From assembly GCA_020442065.1 (NCBI GenBank), contig JAGRKZ010000013.1, positions 3,856 to 50,822 of the forward strand: a DNA stretch of 46,967 bases. Direction: 5' to 3'. Under the pieces are notes generated by a model. It was not told where the DNA came from. It saw only the letters and a list, made by a program, of their open reading frames with translations, and searched no databases. This document shows positions 1 to 10,190 of this stretch, piece after piece; the first letter of the stretch is position 1; each line of letters starts with the position of its first letter. This stretch comes from Bauldia sp. (GTDB lineage: Bacteria > Pseudomonadota > Alphaproteobacteria > Rhizobiales > Kaistiaceae). The translations under genes and the position numbers were made by a program.

Positions 1-1194
<1,194 letters not shown>

Positions 1195-1202
1195 CCGGCT
1201 TG

Positions 1203-1234
1203 CGTCTCCCGCGCGCGTTGCGGAGCGGGAGACG
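1203..1234 (+). terminator. Perfect stem-loop downstream of xylA
   Basis: CGTCTCCCGC at 1203-1212 pairs exactly with GCGGGAGACG at 1225-1234 across a 12-nt loop. There is no T-run after it, so it may stabilise the xylA 3' end or attenuate read-through into the next gene rather than act as a full intrinsic terminator. Confidence 0.5.
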
Positions 1235-1332
1235 GTGGAGATTGACGGAGCGCGGAGGGCGTAGTCTTTTCGGGCTCCGCGAAGTCGCCCGCGGGTGCGG
1301 CCCCGGGCGACCAGATGCGCAAGGGAGGAACG

Positions 1333-2388
1333 ATGAAGAACATCAAGGGGCCGGCGATCTTTCTCGCCCAGTTCGCGGGCGACGACGCGCCGTTCAATTC
1401 GCTCGACGCCATGGCCGGCTGGGCCGCCGGGCTGGGCTACAAGGGCATCCAGATCCCGACTTGGGACGGCCGGCTGTTCGACCTCAAGAAGGCTGCTTCG
1501 AGCAAGACCTATTGCGACGAGGTGAAGGGTACGGTCGCCGCCCACGGCATCGAGATCGCCGAGCTCTCGACCCATCTCCAGGGGCAGCTGGTGGCGGTCA
1601 ATCCCATCTACGATGTCGCCTTCGACGCCTTCGCGGCACCGGAGGTGCGAGGCAATCCCAAGGCCCGGACCAAGTGGGCGATCGACCAGGTCAAACTCGC
1701 GGCCAAGGCCTGCCGCAATCTCGGCCTCGACACTCAGGTCACCTTCAGCGGCGCATTCGCGTGGCCCTTCGTCTATCCTTGGCCGCAGCGACCGCCGGGC
1801 CTGATCGAGACCGGCTTCGACGAACTGGCGAAGCGCTGGAAGCCGATCTTCGATGCGTGCGACGCGCAGGGCGTGGATGTCGGGTTCGAGCTGCACCCTG
1901 GCGAGGATCTCTTCGACGGCGCGACCTTCGAGATGCTGCTCGAACGGGTCGGCAACCACCCGCGCTGCGGCATCAACTACGACCCCTCACACTTCGTCCT
2001 GCAGTGCCTCGACTACCTCGAATTCATCGACATCTATCACGAGCGGATCGTCGCCTTCCACGTCAAGGACGCCGAGCTCAACCCGACCGGGCGGCAGGGC
2101 GTCTACTCGGGCTTCCAGTCATGGGTGAATCGCGCCGGCCGGTTCCGCTCGCTTGGCGATGGGCAGGTCGATTTCGGCGGCGTGTTCTCGAAGCTCGCCC
2201 AGTACGACTATGACGGCTGGGCCGTGCTCGAATGGGAATGCGCGCTCAAGCATCCGGAGGATGGCGCGCGCGAGGGCGCCGAGTTCATCAAGGCGCACAT
2301 GATCCGCGTGACCGAGCGCGCCTTCGACGACTTCGCCGATGCCGGCACCGACCAGAAGGCCAACAAGAAGATGCTGGGGATCGCGTAG
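1333..2388 (+). CDS. Sugar phosphate isomerase/epimerase (AP-endonuclease-2-like TIM barrel)
   Basis: 351 residues, started at ATG 1333 because a clear GGAGG lies just upstream (1325-1329). The fold is the Xyl-isomerase-like/AP endonuclease 2 TIM barrel, as in IolE and related epimerases. Candidate metal ligands are seen in ELHPGED, YDPSHF, FHVKD and LEWEC in the usual order. The exact substrate cannot be read from sequence. It lies 138 bp after xylA and 59 bp before a Gfo/Idh/MocA dehydrogenase; this isomerase plus dehydrogenase pairing is common in inositol, sugar-acid and ketoglycoside catabolism, so a role in polyol or sugar breakdown is inferred. Confidence 0.87.
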   Translation: MKNIKGPAIFLAQFAGDDAPFNSLDAMAGWAAGLGYKGIQIPTWDGRLFDLKKAASSKTYCDEVKGTVAAHGIEIAELSTHLQGQLVAVNPIYDVAFDAFAAPEVRGNPKARTKWAIDQVKLAAKACRNLGLDTQVTFSGAFAWPFVYPWPQRPPGLIETGFDELAKRWKPIFDACDAQGVDVGFELHPGEDLFDGATFEMLLERVGNHPRCGINYDPSHFVLQCLDYLEFIDIYHERIVAFHVKDAELNPTGRQGVYSGFQSWVNRAGRFRSLGDGQVDFGGVFSKLAQYDYDGWAVLEWECALKHPEDGAREGAEFIKAHMIRVTERAFDDFADAGTDQKANKKMLGIA

Positions 2389-2447
2389 CGTCGACCGCAA
2401 GGTCACAATGCGCACCCGGCGCCCCACCGATACCGAAAGGACACGAC

Positions 2448-3617
2448 ATGGTTCAGGGACGGAGCGACGCCGCCGAGGGCGGCAAGATCAAGTATGGCAT
2501 GGTCGGCGGCGGGCAGGGGGCCTTCATCGGCGCCGTGCACCGTCTCGCGGCGCGCATGGACGATCAGTACGAGCTGGTCGCCGGCGCACTCTCCTCCGAC
2601 CCCAAGCGCGCGGTGGCGTCGGCCAAGGAGCTCGGCCTCGACCCCGATCGCTCCTACCGCTCCTACGAGGAGATGGCCAAGGCCGAGGCCAAACGGCCCG
2701 ACGGCATCGAGGCGGTATCGATCGTCACCCCCAACCACATGCACGCCCCGGTCGCCAAGGCCTTCCTCAAGGCCGGCATCAACGTGATCTGCGACAAGCC
2801 GATGACCACCACGGTCAAGGAGGCGAAGGAGCTGGTTGCGCTCACCAAGAAGACCGGGCTGATCTTCGCCGTCACCCACAACTACACCGCCTACCCGATG
2901 CTCCGTCAGGCGCGCGAGATGGTGGCGGCAGGCGAGCTTGGCGATATCCGCGTTGTGCAGGCGGAATATGCCCAGGACTGGCTGACCAACCCGATCGAGC
3001 GGGACGGGCAGAAGCAGGCGTCGTGGCGCACCGACCCGAAGCGCTCTGGCGCCGGCGGCTCGATCGGCGATATCGGCACCCACGCCTACAACGCCGCCTG
3101 CTTCGTTACCGGGCTGAAGCTTGACTCGCTCTGCGCCGACCTCACCACCTTCGTGAAGGGTCGCAAGCTCGACGACAACGACAATATCCTGCTGCGCTGG
3201 AAGGGCGGCGCCAAGGGCATGCTCTGGGCCAGCCAGGTCGCGGTCGGCAAAGAGAACGGGCTCATGCTCCGCGTCTACGGCTCGAAAGCCGGGATCGAGT
3301 GGAAGCAGGAGGACCCGAACTACCTGTGGTTCTCGAAATACGGCCAGCCGCCGCAGCTCATCACCCGCGGCGGCCACGGCTCCGGCAAGGCGGCCGGCCG
3401 CGTCACGCGTGTTCCGGCCGGCCATCCCGAGGGCTATCTCGACGGCTTCGCCGCGCTTTACAGCGAGATCGCGCGGGCATTGCGGGCAAAGCGGGCCGGC
3501 AAGAAGGTCGAGGCCGACGCCTATTTTCCCACCGTCGAGGACGGGCTGGTGGGCATGGAGTTCATCGAGGCGGCGGTGACATCGAGCAAGAAGGGCGCCG
3601 TCTGGGTCAAGGTCTGA
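2448..3617 (+). CDS. Gfo/Idh/MocA family oxidoreductase
   Basis: 389 residues from ATG 2448, preceded by GAAAGGA. It is an NAD(P)-dependent sugar or polyol dehydrogenase with an N-terminal Rossmann fold (glycine-rich MVGGGQGAFIG near residue 17) and the family's 'EKP' signature as CDKPMTT. The C-terminal half is the alpha/beta substrate domain, with GGSIGDIGTHAYN providing the Asp/His region typical of the active site. The preceding isomerase gene and upstream xylA suggest carbohydrate oxidation; the true substrate is unknown. A perfect convergent hairpin follows the stop by 22 bp. Confidence 0.9.
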   Translation: MVQGRSDAAEGGKIKYGMVGGGQGAFIGAVHRLAARMDDQYELVAGALSSDPKRAVASAKELGLDPDRSYRSYEEMAKAEAKRPDGIEAVSIVTPNHMHAPVAKAFLKAGINVICDKPMTTTVKEAKELVALTKKTGLIFAVTHNYTAYPMLRQAREMVAAGELGDIRVVQAEYAQDWLTNPIERDGQKQASWRTDPKRSGAGGSIGDIGTHAYNAACFVTGLKLDSLCADLTTFVKGRKLDDNDNILLRWKGGAKGMLWASQVAVGKENGLMLRVYGSKAGIEWKQEDPNYLWFSKYGQPPQLITRGGHGSGKAAGRVTRVPAGHPEGYLDGFAALYSEIARALRAKRAGKKVEADAYFPTVEDGLVGMEFIEAAVTSSKKGAVWVKV

Positions 3618-3639
3618 TCTCCCCATCTTCGCACTACGC

Positions 3640-3664
3640 CGCCCGGCCAGCCATTGGCCGGGCG
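3640..3664. terminator. Bidirectional intrinsic terminator
   Basis: CGCCCGGCC (3640-3648) pairs perfectly with GGCCGGGCG (3656-3664) around a 7-nt loop and is followed by TTTCTC on the plus strand. It sits in the 51-bp gap between the convergent oxidoreductase and unknown membrane-protein genes and probably ends both transcripts. Confidence 0.75.
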
Positions 3665-3668
3665 TTTC

Positions 3669-4253
3669 TCATCGCGACGGCAGGGCGTCGGCCGGGAGGT
3701 CTCGGGGGTCGTAGGTCGCGGGCGTGCTGCGGCGGAGGTAGCGCAGAAGGGTCGGGATGAAGAACAGGATGATCGCGATCTTGACGATCGCGATCCAGGG
3801 ACCGCCCCAGTTGAACAGCATCAGCGCGGCGACCACCAGCCCGGCGAAGATCAGCACCGTGATGAGGATCGACGCGAGGTAGCCGGCGACGCTGCTGCCC
3901 TTGCGGAAGGCCGGCTGCGGGTCAATCGCCGCGAGGCGTCGATGCAGCGCGCGCACGAAGGCCGCGTAGTCGTCGCTACGGTCCTCGAAGTCAGCGAAAC
4001 CGGCGTAGCTCATGTTGGTGAACTCGGTCATGCCGCCCGGCCGGAAGATCACCTGCGTCCGGTACCGATTGCGCGCGATGCGGCTCGGGGCATAGGCGAG
4101 CCTCACCTCGGCGATGTCGTCAAAGAAGACCCCGTCGAGGGGATGCCCTTCGTCCGTCCAGGTGAGCGCGTCTACGGTCAGCTGGTACGTGCGCGTCCCG
4201 CCGAAGGCGTTGGGGCGGAACGCGTAGGAGACGTCTGTATCCGGGAAGTTCAT
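3669..4253 (-). CDS. Unknown membrane protein with two C-terminal helices
   Basis: 194 residues; I do not recognise a named family. The first 115 residues are soluble and beta-rich in appearance, with paired hydrophobic strands such as RYRTQVIFRP, reminiscent of a PH-like domain. They are followed by hydrophobic helices at about 122-147 and 151-169 and a short basic/acidic tail. Its ATG overlaps the stop of the upstream lipoprotein gene by 4 bases (ATGA at 4250-4253), so the two are translationally coupled and probably work together at the envelope. Confidence 0.72.
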   Translation of the reverse strand: MNFPDTDVSYAFRPNAFGGTRTYQLTVDALTWTDEGHPLDGVFFDDIAEVRLAYAPSRIARNRYRTQVIFRPGGMTEFTNMSYAGFADFEDRSDDYAAFVRALHRRLAAIDPQPAFRKGSSVAGYLASILITVLIFAGLVVAALMLFNWGGPWIAIVKIAIILFFIPTLLRYLRRSTPATYDPRDLPADALPSR

Positions 4254-4705
4254 TCCACTGCGGCGGGGTTCCGTGCGTAGCCCGGGCCGAGGGTGAGGGG
4301 CGCCGTGGGCAGGATCGACTGGTCGAGGTCGGAATGCACCCTGGTTTCGACCCGCTGAAGCTCGCTGCCATCGGCGTCGAGCACCCGGACGACGACCGTG
4401 TAGTCGGTGTCGGCCTTGATGCCGGAGAGCGGTGGGGTGACGAACGAGAAGCGCCGGCGATCATCGGTCATCGGCTTCCTCTCGACGATCGGCTCACCCC
4501 CGGCAGGATTCTCGAAGCTTGCCTCGACCGCAGCGCCTTCGGGGAGCGCCCGGGCGACCTCGGCGACGATGCCGGCGGTCGCCTCGGCAATGCGGTAGTT
4601 GAAGAGGATGCCGCCGCCGCTCACCACGACATAGGGACTGTCGTCGGAGCAGGCGGCAAGGCCCGCGGCAGCGCCGAGCACGGTGAGCGCGATCAGGCGG
4701 CGCAT
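4250..4705 (-). CDS. Unknown lipoprotein
   Basis: 151 residues with a classical lipoprotein signal: basic MRR, a hydrophobic stretch, and lipobox LAAC with the lipidated Cys at residue 19. Asp at +3 of the mature protein (CSDD) is compatible with inner-membrane or outer-membrane retention. The remainder looks like a single beta-sandwich domain; I do not recognise the family. It is the first gene of a two-gene minus-strand operon coupled to the membrane protein at 3669-4253 and is divergent from putA, sharing the 115-bp region 4706-4820 for promoters. No function can be assigned. Confidence 0.75.
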   Translation of the reverse strand: MRRLIALTVLGAAAGLAACSDDSPYVVVSGGGILFNYRIAEATAGIVAEVARALPEGAAVEASFENPAGGEPIVERKPMTDDRRRFSFVTPPLSGIKADTDYTVVVRVLDADGSELQRVETRVHSDLDQSILPTAPLTLGPGYARNPAAVE

Positions 4706-4820
4706 GGTCGATCCTCGTGGCGTGGCGGCCGTCGGCCGCGTGGATCTGCCAAGGGTACGCCGGGTCGAAGCGCCGGTGAAGGGTCTTAGCGCCGACCATC
4801 GCCCGGGCTATGGTGGCCTC

Positions 4821-7800
4821 ATGGCCAATTCTCTCCCGCTGCCGGTCTTCGACTCGCCCTACGCCCCAGACGATGCCGGGCTGATCCGCTGCTTCCTCGC
4901 CGATACCACGCTCGATGCCGCGGCCGAGCAACGGATCGACGAGCGCACGCGACGTTTCATCGGTGCGATTCGCGACGAGGCCGGGCTGATCGGCGGAATC
5001 GAGGACTTTCTCCGCGAGTACAGCCTGTCGACGCGCGAGGGGCTGGCGCTGATGGTGCTGGCCGAGGCGCTGCTCCGCGTGCCGGACGCGCTGACGCAGG
5101 ACCGGCTGATCGAGGACAAGCTCTCTGGAGGCGACTGGACCAGGCATGCCGGCGACGGCGAAACCTGGTTCGTCGTCGCTTCGACCTGGGCGCTGGGGCT
5201 GTCGCAGCACATCGTCGAGATCGGCGACAGTCCGGACAACATCATTTCCGGGCTGGTCCGCCGTCTTGGCCAGCCCGCCGTTCGCACCGCCACCCGGCGG
5301 GCGATGCGGATCCTCGGCCATCATTTCGTCCTCGGCGAGACCATTGGCGACGCTCTCAAGCGGGCCCGGAGCCAGGCCGAGAGGGGCTTCCGGCACTCGT
5401 ACGACATGCTGGGCGAGGGTGCCCGGACAGCCGTAGATGCGGCGGCCTATCTCGACTCGTATCGCAAAGCGATCGCCGCAATCGGCAAGTCGGCCGGCAG
5501 GAAGACGCTTCCCGACCGGCCGGGGATCTCGGTCAAGCTCTCGGCGTTGCATCCGCGCTACGAGGCGGCGAAGCGTGCGACGGTGATGAAGGAGCTGGCG
5601 CCGCGCCTTCTCGACCTTGCCCGCGAAGCTCGGGCGCTCGACCTCGGCTTCACCGTCGATGCCGAGGAAGCCGACCGGCTGGAGCTGTCGCTCGATGTGA
5701 TCGCGGCGGTCGCGGCCGATCCGTCTCTCGCCGGATGGGACGGCTTCGGTCTCGCGGTTCAGGCCTACCAGAAGCGCGCGCCGGCGGTGATTGCCTGGGT
5801 CACCGACCTTGCCGAGGCGCTCGACCGCCGGATGATGGTGCGCTTGGTCAAGGGCGCGTACTGGGACACGGAGGTGAAGCGGACGCAGGAGCGGGGTCTC
5901 GACGACTATCCCGTCTTCACCCGCAAGGCCGCCACCGATCTCTGCTACCTCGCCTGCGCCCGGCAGATGCTTGCGGCGCGGCCGCGGCTCTACCCGCAGT
6001 TTGCCAGCCACAACGCGCTCACCGTCGCCACCATCCTCGAGATGGCGGGAAACCGCGAGGGCTTCGAGTTCCAGCGCCTGCACGGCATGGGAGAGCCGCT
6101 CTACGAGGCTGTGTGGGCGATGGAGGGCGTGCCCTGCCGCATCTACGCGCCGGTGGGCGGCCACCGCGAGCTGCTCGCCTATCTCGTCCGGCGGCTGCTC
6201 GAGAACGGCGCCAACTCCTCCTTCGTCGCCATCGCCGGCGACCGCTCCGTTCCCGTGGACACGCTGCTCGCCCGCCCCGGGCCGATGCTGGAAGGCGGGG
6301 CGCGGGCCCGTCACCAGCGCATCCCGTTGCCGTCGGCGCTGTACGCCCCGTCGCGACGGAACTCGAAGGGTCTCGAATTCGGCCATCGGCGTGAACTCGA
6401 CGCCCTGCTTGCCGGCATGGCCGCCGGACGCGATGAGGTTGCGGCACGTCCCCTGACCGCGGTTGCCGCGGGCACGATCGAGACACGCCGGATCGTCAGT
6501 CCGGTCGACGGAGCGACCGCGGTGGGCAGCGTCGTCGATCTCCGCACGGATGCCGTCGGCGGTGTCATGCAGGCGGCAGCAGCCGGGTTCCAGGCCTGGT
6601 CCACGGTGCCAGCGCCGGAACGCGCGGACGTTCTCGACCGGATGTCGGACCTGATCGAGGGCGAACGCGACGGCCTGATCGCCCTGCTGGCGCGCGAGGG
6701 CGGCAAGACGCTGGTCGACGGCATGGCCGAGGTGCGCGAGGCGGTCGACTTCTGCCGCTACTACGCGGCCGAGGCGCGCCGGCTCTTCCGCGCGGCCGCT
6801 ACGATGCCCGGGCCGACCGGGGAGCGCGACATCCTCTCCCATCGCGGGCGCGGAGTCTTTGCCTGCATCTCCCCCTGGAACTTCCCGCTTGCGATCTTCC
6901 TCGGCCAGGTCGCCGGCGCGCTCGCTGCCGGAAACGCCGTCGTCGCCAAACCGGCGGAACAGACGCCGCTCATCGCGTTCCGCGCGGTAGAACTCCTCCA
7001 CGCGGCGGGTGTGCCGAAGGGGGCGGTTCAGCTCGCGCCGGGTGACGGCCGGCTGGGCGCCGCCTTGGTCGCCCACCCGGCCATCGCCGGGGTTGCCTTC
7101 ACCGGATCGACCGAAGTCGCCCGGGCGATCAACCGAACGCTTGCCGCCAAGGACGGTCCGATCGTGCCGCTGATCGCCGAGACCGGCGGCATCAACGCCA
7201 TGATCGTCGACGCGACCGCGTTGGCCGAGCAGGTGAGCGACGACGTGGTCTCCTCGGCCTTCCGCTCGGCCGGACAGCGGTGCTCGGCGCTCCGCCTGCT
7301 CTGCCTCCAGGACGACGTGGCCGAGCCCATGCTTGAGATGATCGCTGGCGGGGCCGCCGAGCTAGCGCTCGGGGATCCCGCCGACCCGGCGACCGACGTC
7401 GGACCGGTGATCGACGCCGAGGCGAAGGCCGGTCTGCAGGCGCATCTCGCCGAAATGCGAAAGGCATCGTGGGCGCGGCTGTGCTACGCCGGCGAGACGC
7501 CGGGGGGAGGACTGGCGGGTGGCACCTATGTTGCCCCGCACATCGTCGAACTCGACGCCCCGTTGCGACTGACGCGCGAGGTGTTCGGCCCCATCCTGCA
7601 TGTGGTGCGATGGAAGGCCGGCGAGCTCGACCGGCTGATGGACGCCATCGCCGCGACCGGCTACGGCCTGACCCTCGGTATCCACACCCGGATCGACGAC
7701 ACCGTGCGGCGCGTCGTCGCCCGGCTTCCGGTCGGCAACGTCTACGTCAACCGCAACATGATCGGCGCCGTGGTCGGGACCCAGCCTTTCGGGGGCTCGG

Positions 7801-7931
7801 GCCTGTCCGGGACCGGGCCGAAGGCGGGGGGACCCGACTACCTGTCCCGTTTCGCCCAGGAGCAGGTGGTGTCGACCAATACCGCCGCGGCCGGCGGCAA
7901 CGCCTCGCTGATCGCGATGGACGACGGGTAG
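4821..7931 (+). CDS. putA: Bifunctional proline dehydrogenase / L-glutamate gamma-semialdehyde dehydrogenase
   Basis: 1036 residues from ATG 4821; the frame is open 46 codons further up, but that stretch is proline/arginine rich and not conserved-looking. It oxidises proline to P5C using FAD and then to glutamate using NAD+. The PRODH barrel shows RLVKGAYWD (from about 341), FASHN (about 394) and the RxxxPVGGHRELLAYL region. The ALDH half shows ISPWNFPLAIF, FTGSTE (about 760), ETGG with general base Glu787 and GQRCSALR with nucleophile Cys821. There is no N-terminal ribbon-helix-helix, so it is the short, non-regulatory PutA type and needs a separate regulator. It is divergent from an unknown lipoprotein; an Lrp-family gene lies far away at 28878 and cannot be linked from sequence. 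Confidence 0.96.
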   Translation: MANSLPLPVFDSPYAPDDAGLIRCFLADTTLDAAAEQRIDERTRRFIGAIRDEAGLIGGIEDFLREYSLSTREGLALMVLAEALLRVPDALTQDRLIEDKLSGGDWTRHAGDGETWFVVASTWALGLSQHIVEIGDSPDNIISGLVRRLGQPAVRTATRRAMRILGHHFVLGETIGDALKRARSQAERGFRHSYDMLGEGARTAVDAAAYLDSYRKAIAAIGKSAGRKTLPDRPGISVKLSALHPRYEAAKRATVMKELAPRLLDLAREARALDLGFTVDAEEADRLELSLDVIAAVAADPSLAGWDGFGLAVQAYQKRAPAVIAWVTDLAEALDRRMMVRLVKGAYWDTEVKRTQERGLDDYPVFTRKAATDLCYLACARQMLAARPRLYPQFASHNALTVATILEMAGNREGFEFQRLHGMGEPLYEAVWAMEGVPCRIYAPVGGHRELLAYLVRRLLENGANSSFVAIAGDRSVPVDTLLARPGPMLEGGARARHQRIPLPSALYAPSRRNSKGLEFGHRRELDALLAGMAAGRDEVAARPLTAVAAGTIETRRIVSPVDGATAVGSVVDLRTDAVGGVMQAAAAGFQAWSTVPAPERADVLDRMSDLIEGERDGLIALLAREGGKTLVDGMAEVREAVDFCRYYAAEARRLFRAAATMPGPTGERDILSHRGRGVFACISPWNFPLAIFLGQVAGALAAGNAVVAKPAEQTPLIAFRAVELLHAAGVPKGAVQLAPGDGRLGAALVAHPAIAGVAFTGSTEVARAINRTLAAKDGPIVPLIAETGGINAMIVDATALAEQVSDDVVSSAFRSAGQRCSALRLLCLQDDVAEPMLEMIAGGAAELALGDPADPATDVGPVIDAEAKAGLQAHLAEMRKASWARLCYAGETPGGGLAGGTYVAPHIVELDAPLRLTREVFGPILHVVRWKAGELDRLMDAIAATGYGLTLGIHTRIDDTVRRVVARLPVGNVYVNRNMIGAVVGTQPFGGSGLSGTGPKAGGPDYLSRFAQEQVVSTNTAAAGGNASLIAMDDG

Positions 7932-7936
7932 ACCGC

Positions 7937-9238
7937 TCACCAGGCCCCGGTGCGGTCGCGACGGGTCAGCGACGCAACGGGCTGCGCCTTGCGCCAGCCG
8001 AGAACGACGAGGCCGAGTGCAACCAGGCTCACTCCAAGCGAGGGGATGAGAACCTTCGACCCGACCAGATCGATAAGATAGCCGATCGGTGTCGTCCCGA
8101 GCACCGCGCCGAGGGAATATGCGATGGAGAAGCCGGTCGAGACGGTGGCAAGCGCAATGCCGCGGTAGTGCTGACCGATCACGATAAGGCCCAAAGTGTA
8201 TATTCCGCCAAGAATCCCTCCCGCGAAAAACAGGGCCATGGCAAACAGGGACGGATCGTAGGAGACGAACGGAAGAGCGGCGGCGATCAGCAGTGTCGGT
8301 ATCGACGAAAGCCGCATCAGCTGCCCCCGGTCGAATTGGTCGGCAAGCAGGCCGATCGCGATGACGACGGCGAGTTCTCCAAGGCCGAAGACGGCCACAA
8401 GCTGGGAGGCCCCTTCCACGTCGAGCCCGCTGTCGAGTCCGAACAGCGGCGACAGACTCTGGATGGTTGCCGAGATCAGGCCGATCAGCAGCGCTGTGGT
8501 GAACAGAGCCCGATTTTCGGCGATGGCTTCGCGGAAGTCCGGTCCGGCATGGCCTTCTTCCTTGCTGGCGGCTTTGATGTTGCCGTCGTCGCGGATGAGC
8601 AGGGCGAGTCCGGCCGCGAGGGCCAGCACCAGCATGGCGGATACGGCCGGGTAGCTTCCGGCAACGCCAGTCACCGAGATCAGCAGGGGACCAACGAACT
8701 GCGCCCCGGTGTAGACGACCATGGCGGTCGCCAGGACGCGACCGCGCCGCGCGTCGTCGACCACGCCGTTGAGCCAGATTTCATTGACGGCCCACAACGC
8801 GGCGAAGCAGGCGCCCATGACCAGACGGGCGGCGAACCACACGACGAGGCTGTCGACTGCGACGATCGCGCCGAAACACAGGAGGCTGAGCGCAAAGAGG
8901 AGGGCGGTCAGACGCGAAGGACCGATCACCGACAGCAATCGCGGCAACAGTGGGCCGACGAAGATGATGCCGGCGCCGGCCAGCGACGCATTCAGCCCGA
9001 CCAGCCAGGCGGGCAGGTCGACGGCGTTGAGCGCGAGCGAAAAGAAGGGGTAGGTAAAGGCCGAGATGACCGACTCGATGGCCAGCAGGACGATCAGTCC
9101 GAGGACGGACCACCGCCAGCGCCCCTTGCGGCGCACTCCGAACGCCGCCTCCTTCGGGACAGTAGCGCCCTCCACGACGCCGATTCCGGCGCCCCCAGGG
9201 GCGGCACGCTGCCCGATCTGGTAGTCTTGGCTTCTCAT
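7937..9238 (-). CDS. MFS transporter
   Basis: 433 residues with about 12 hydrophobic segments in two six-helix halves separated by a polar loop around residues 200-225 (RDDGNIKAASKEEGH). It resembles the YcaD-like/MFS_1 drug and metabolite transporters. Charged residues at the loop between helices 2 and 3 (GPLLPRLLSVIGPSR) fit the MFS A-motif position. The substrate is unknown. The N-terminal 40 residues before the first helix are unusually long and polar, so a later start is possible; no strong ribosome binding site marks ATG 9238. It converges on putA with 5 bp between stops and is divergent from a SET-domain gene. Confidence 0.86.
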   Translation of the reverse strand: MRSQDYQIGQRAAPGGAGIGVVEGATVPKEAAFGVRRKGRWRWSVLGLIVLLAIESVISAFTYPFFSLALNAVDLPAWLVGLNASLAGAGIIFVGPLLPRLLSVIGPSRLTALLFALSLLCFGAIVAVDSLVVWFAARLVMGACFAALWAVNEIWLNGVVDDARRGRVLATAMVVYTGAQFVGPLLISVTGVAGSYPAVSAMLVLALAAGLALLIRDDGNIKAASKEEGHAGPDFREAIAENRALFTTALLIGLISATIQSLSPLFGLDSGLDVEGASQLVAVFGLGELAVVIAIGLLADQFDRGQLMRLSSIPTLLIAAALPFVSYDPSLFAMALFFAGGILGGIYTLGLIVIGQHYRGIALATVSTGFSIAYSLGAVLGTTPIGYLIDLVGSKVLIPSLGVSLVALGLVVLGWRKAQPVASLTRRDRTGAW

Positions 9239-9336
9239 CCGCCGAAAGCGTCGCGCAAAGCGACGACACCCTTTTCCGCAGCACGCCCTTCACGGTAACA
9301 AACGCTCGCTATCGAAGTGCCCCGAGGACGAACGAC

Positions 9337-9780
9337 ATGATGCTGGTCCCGACATACCTCGACAAAAGCCCGATCCACGGCATCGGGATTTTCGCGGCTG
9401 AGTTCATTACGCGTGGCACGCGGGTGTGGGAATTCACCCACAACGCTGACCAGGTCTTCAGCGAGAGCGCGCTCGCCGGTCTGACACCCCTCCAGCGCCA
9501 GACGATCCTGTTCTACGGCTACATCGAGCCGGGTCGCGATGGCGTGGTGCTGTGCTGCGACAACGCGAGGCATTTCAACCTGCTTCGGGATGCCAACTGC
9601 GGTGCCGGAAATCACAGTTCCCAAGGCTACATCTCCACCTTCGCACTCAGGGACATCGCTGCCGCTGAAGAGCTGACCTATCCTTTCGAGGAAGACGTCG
9701 ACGCGCGACGCAAGCTCGGCGACGCCGAATTCCTGCGGCAAACAGCCGACGAGCCTGCCGGTTCGGAGCGAAAGGACTAG
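9337..9780 (+). CDS. SET-domain protein with degenerate catalytic motifs
   Basis: 147 residues. The N-terminal SET signature is present (HGIGIFA, residues 14-20). The knot motif that normally reads RFxNHSxxPNC appears as ARHFNLLRDANC (78-89 region): Asn81 is kept but the NHS His and Ser are Leu82-Leu83. The C-terminal ELTYDY motif appears as ELTYPF (112-117), losing the Asp and the catalytic Tyr. It therefore keeps the fold but may not methylate lysine, or uses an altered active site. A start at 9340 is also possible (ATGATG); GAGGA lies 8-12 bases upstream. Its stop overlaps the stop of a second, intact SET gene on the other strand. Confidence 0.82.
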   Translation: MMLVPTYLDKSPIHGIGIFAAEFITRGTRVWEFTHNADQVFSESALAGLTPLQRQTILFYGYIEPGRDGVVLCCDNARHFNLLRDANCGAGNHSSQGYISTFALRDIAAAEELTYPFEEDVDARRKLGDAEFLRQTADEPAGSERKD

Positions 9781-10190
9781 ATCACGCAGCTGCGGTTTGG
9801 GCACCAGCAGCGTATGCCTTCCGGAATGATGTTGAAGGTCCGATAGTCCACGGTGATCTCCTCGCCCGCGTCGATGTCGCGGTCGGCGTAGACGTAGAGC
9901 TTGTCCTCAACCCGGGCCGTCGGGCGACAGCTATGGTTGAGGAAGTCGACGCCGTCCGGTTCCCATTGGGGTAGGAGGCAGAGCAGCTTGGAGCCATCCA
10001 GCCGCAGATGAAGCGACTGACGCCACCAGAACGTATCGAACTCGTCCTTGCGATCCAGATCGACGATGACGGCCTTGCCGTCAAAGAAGCCGATCAATTC
10101 GTCCTTGCGGATCTTCGCCTTCGCAAAAACGCCCTTGTGCTCAGGGTGGCACTCCCTGACTTCCACAAGCTGGGTATTGGTGTAACTCAT
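9777..10190 (-). CDS. SET-domain protein with post-SET-like zinc motif, putative lysine methyltransferase
   Basis: 137 residues. The SET core is intact: KGVFA near residues 19-23, VDFLNHSCRP with NHS at 85-87, and EEITVDY with candidate catalytic Tyr116. After the core, CWC-x4-C (Cys128, Cys130, Cys135) matches the eukaryotic post-SET CxC-x4-C zinc motif. SET proteins use S-adenosylmethionine to methylate protein lysines; bacterial substrates are mostly unknown, with histone-like proteins and ribosomal proteins reported for some. The gene is convergent with the degenerate SET gene at 9337-9780 and overlaps it by 4 bases (CTAG carries both stops). It faces a long 467-bp intergenic region. Confidence 0.87.
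   Translation of the reverse strand: MSYTNTQLVEVRECHPEHKGVFAKAKIRKDELIGFFDGKAVIVDLDRKDEFDTFWWRQSLHLRLDGSKLLCLLPQWEPDGVDFLNHSCRPTARVEDKLYVYADRDIDAGEEITVDYRTFNIIPEGIRCWCPNRSCVI

Noticed and set aside
4494..7076. An 860-codon open frame antisense to the putA PRODH region
   Set aside because: Low-complexity composition and no motifs, opposite a clear PutA.
9337..9780. Reading the degenerate SET gene as a pseudogene
   Set aside because: The frame is intact, has a plausible start and ribosome binding site, and keeps fold residues; altered function is more economical than decay, though not proven.
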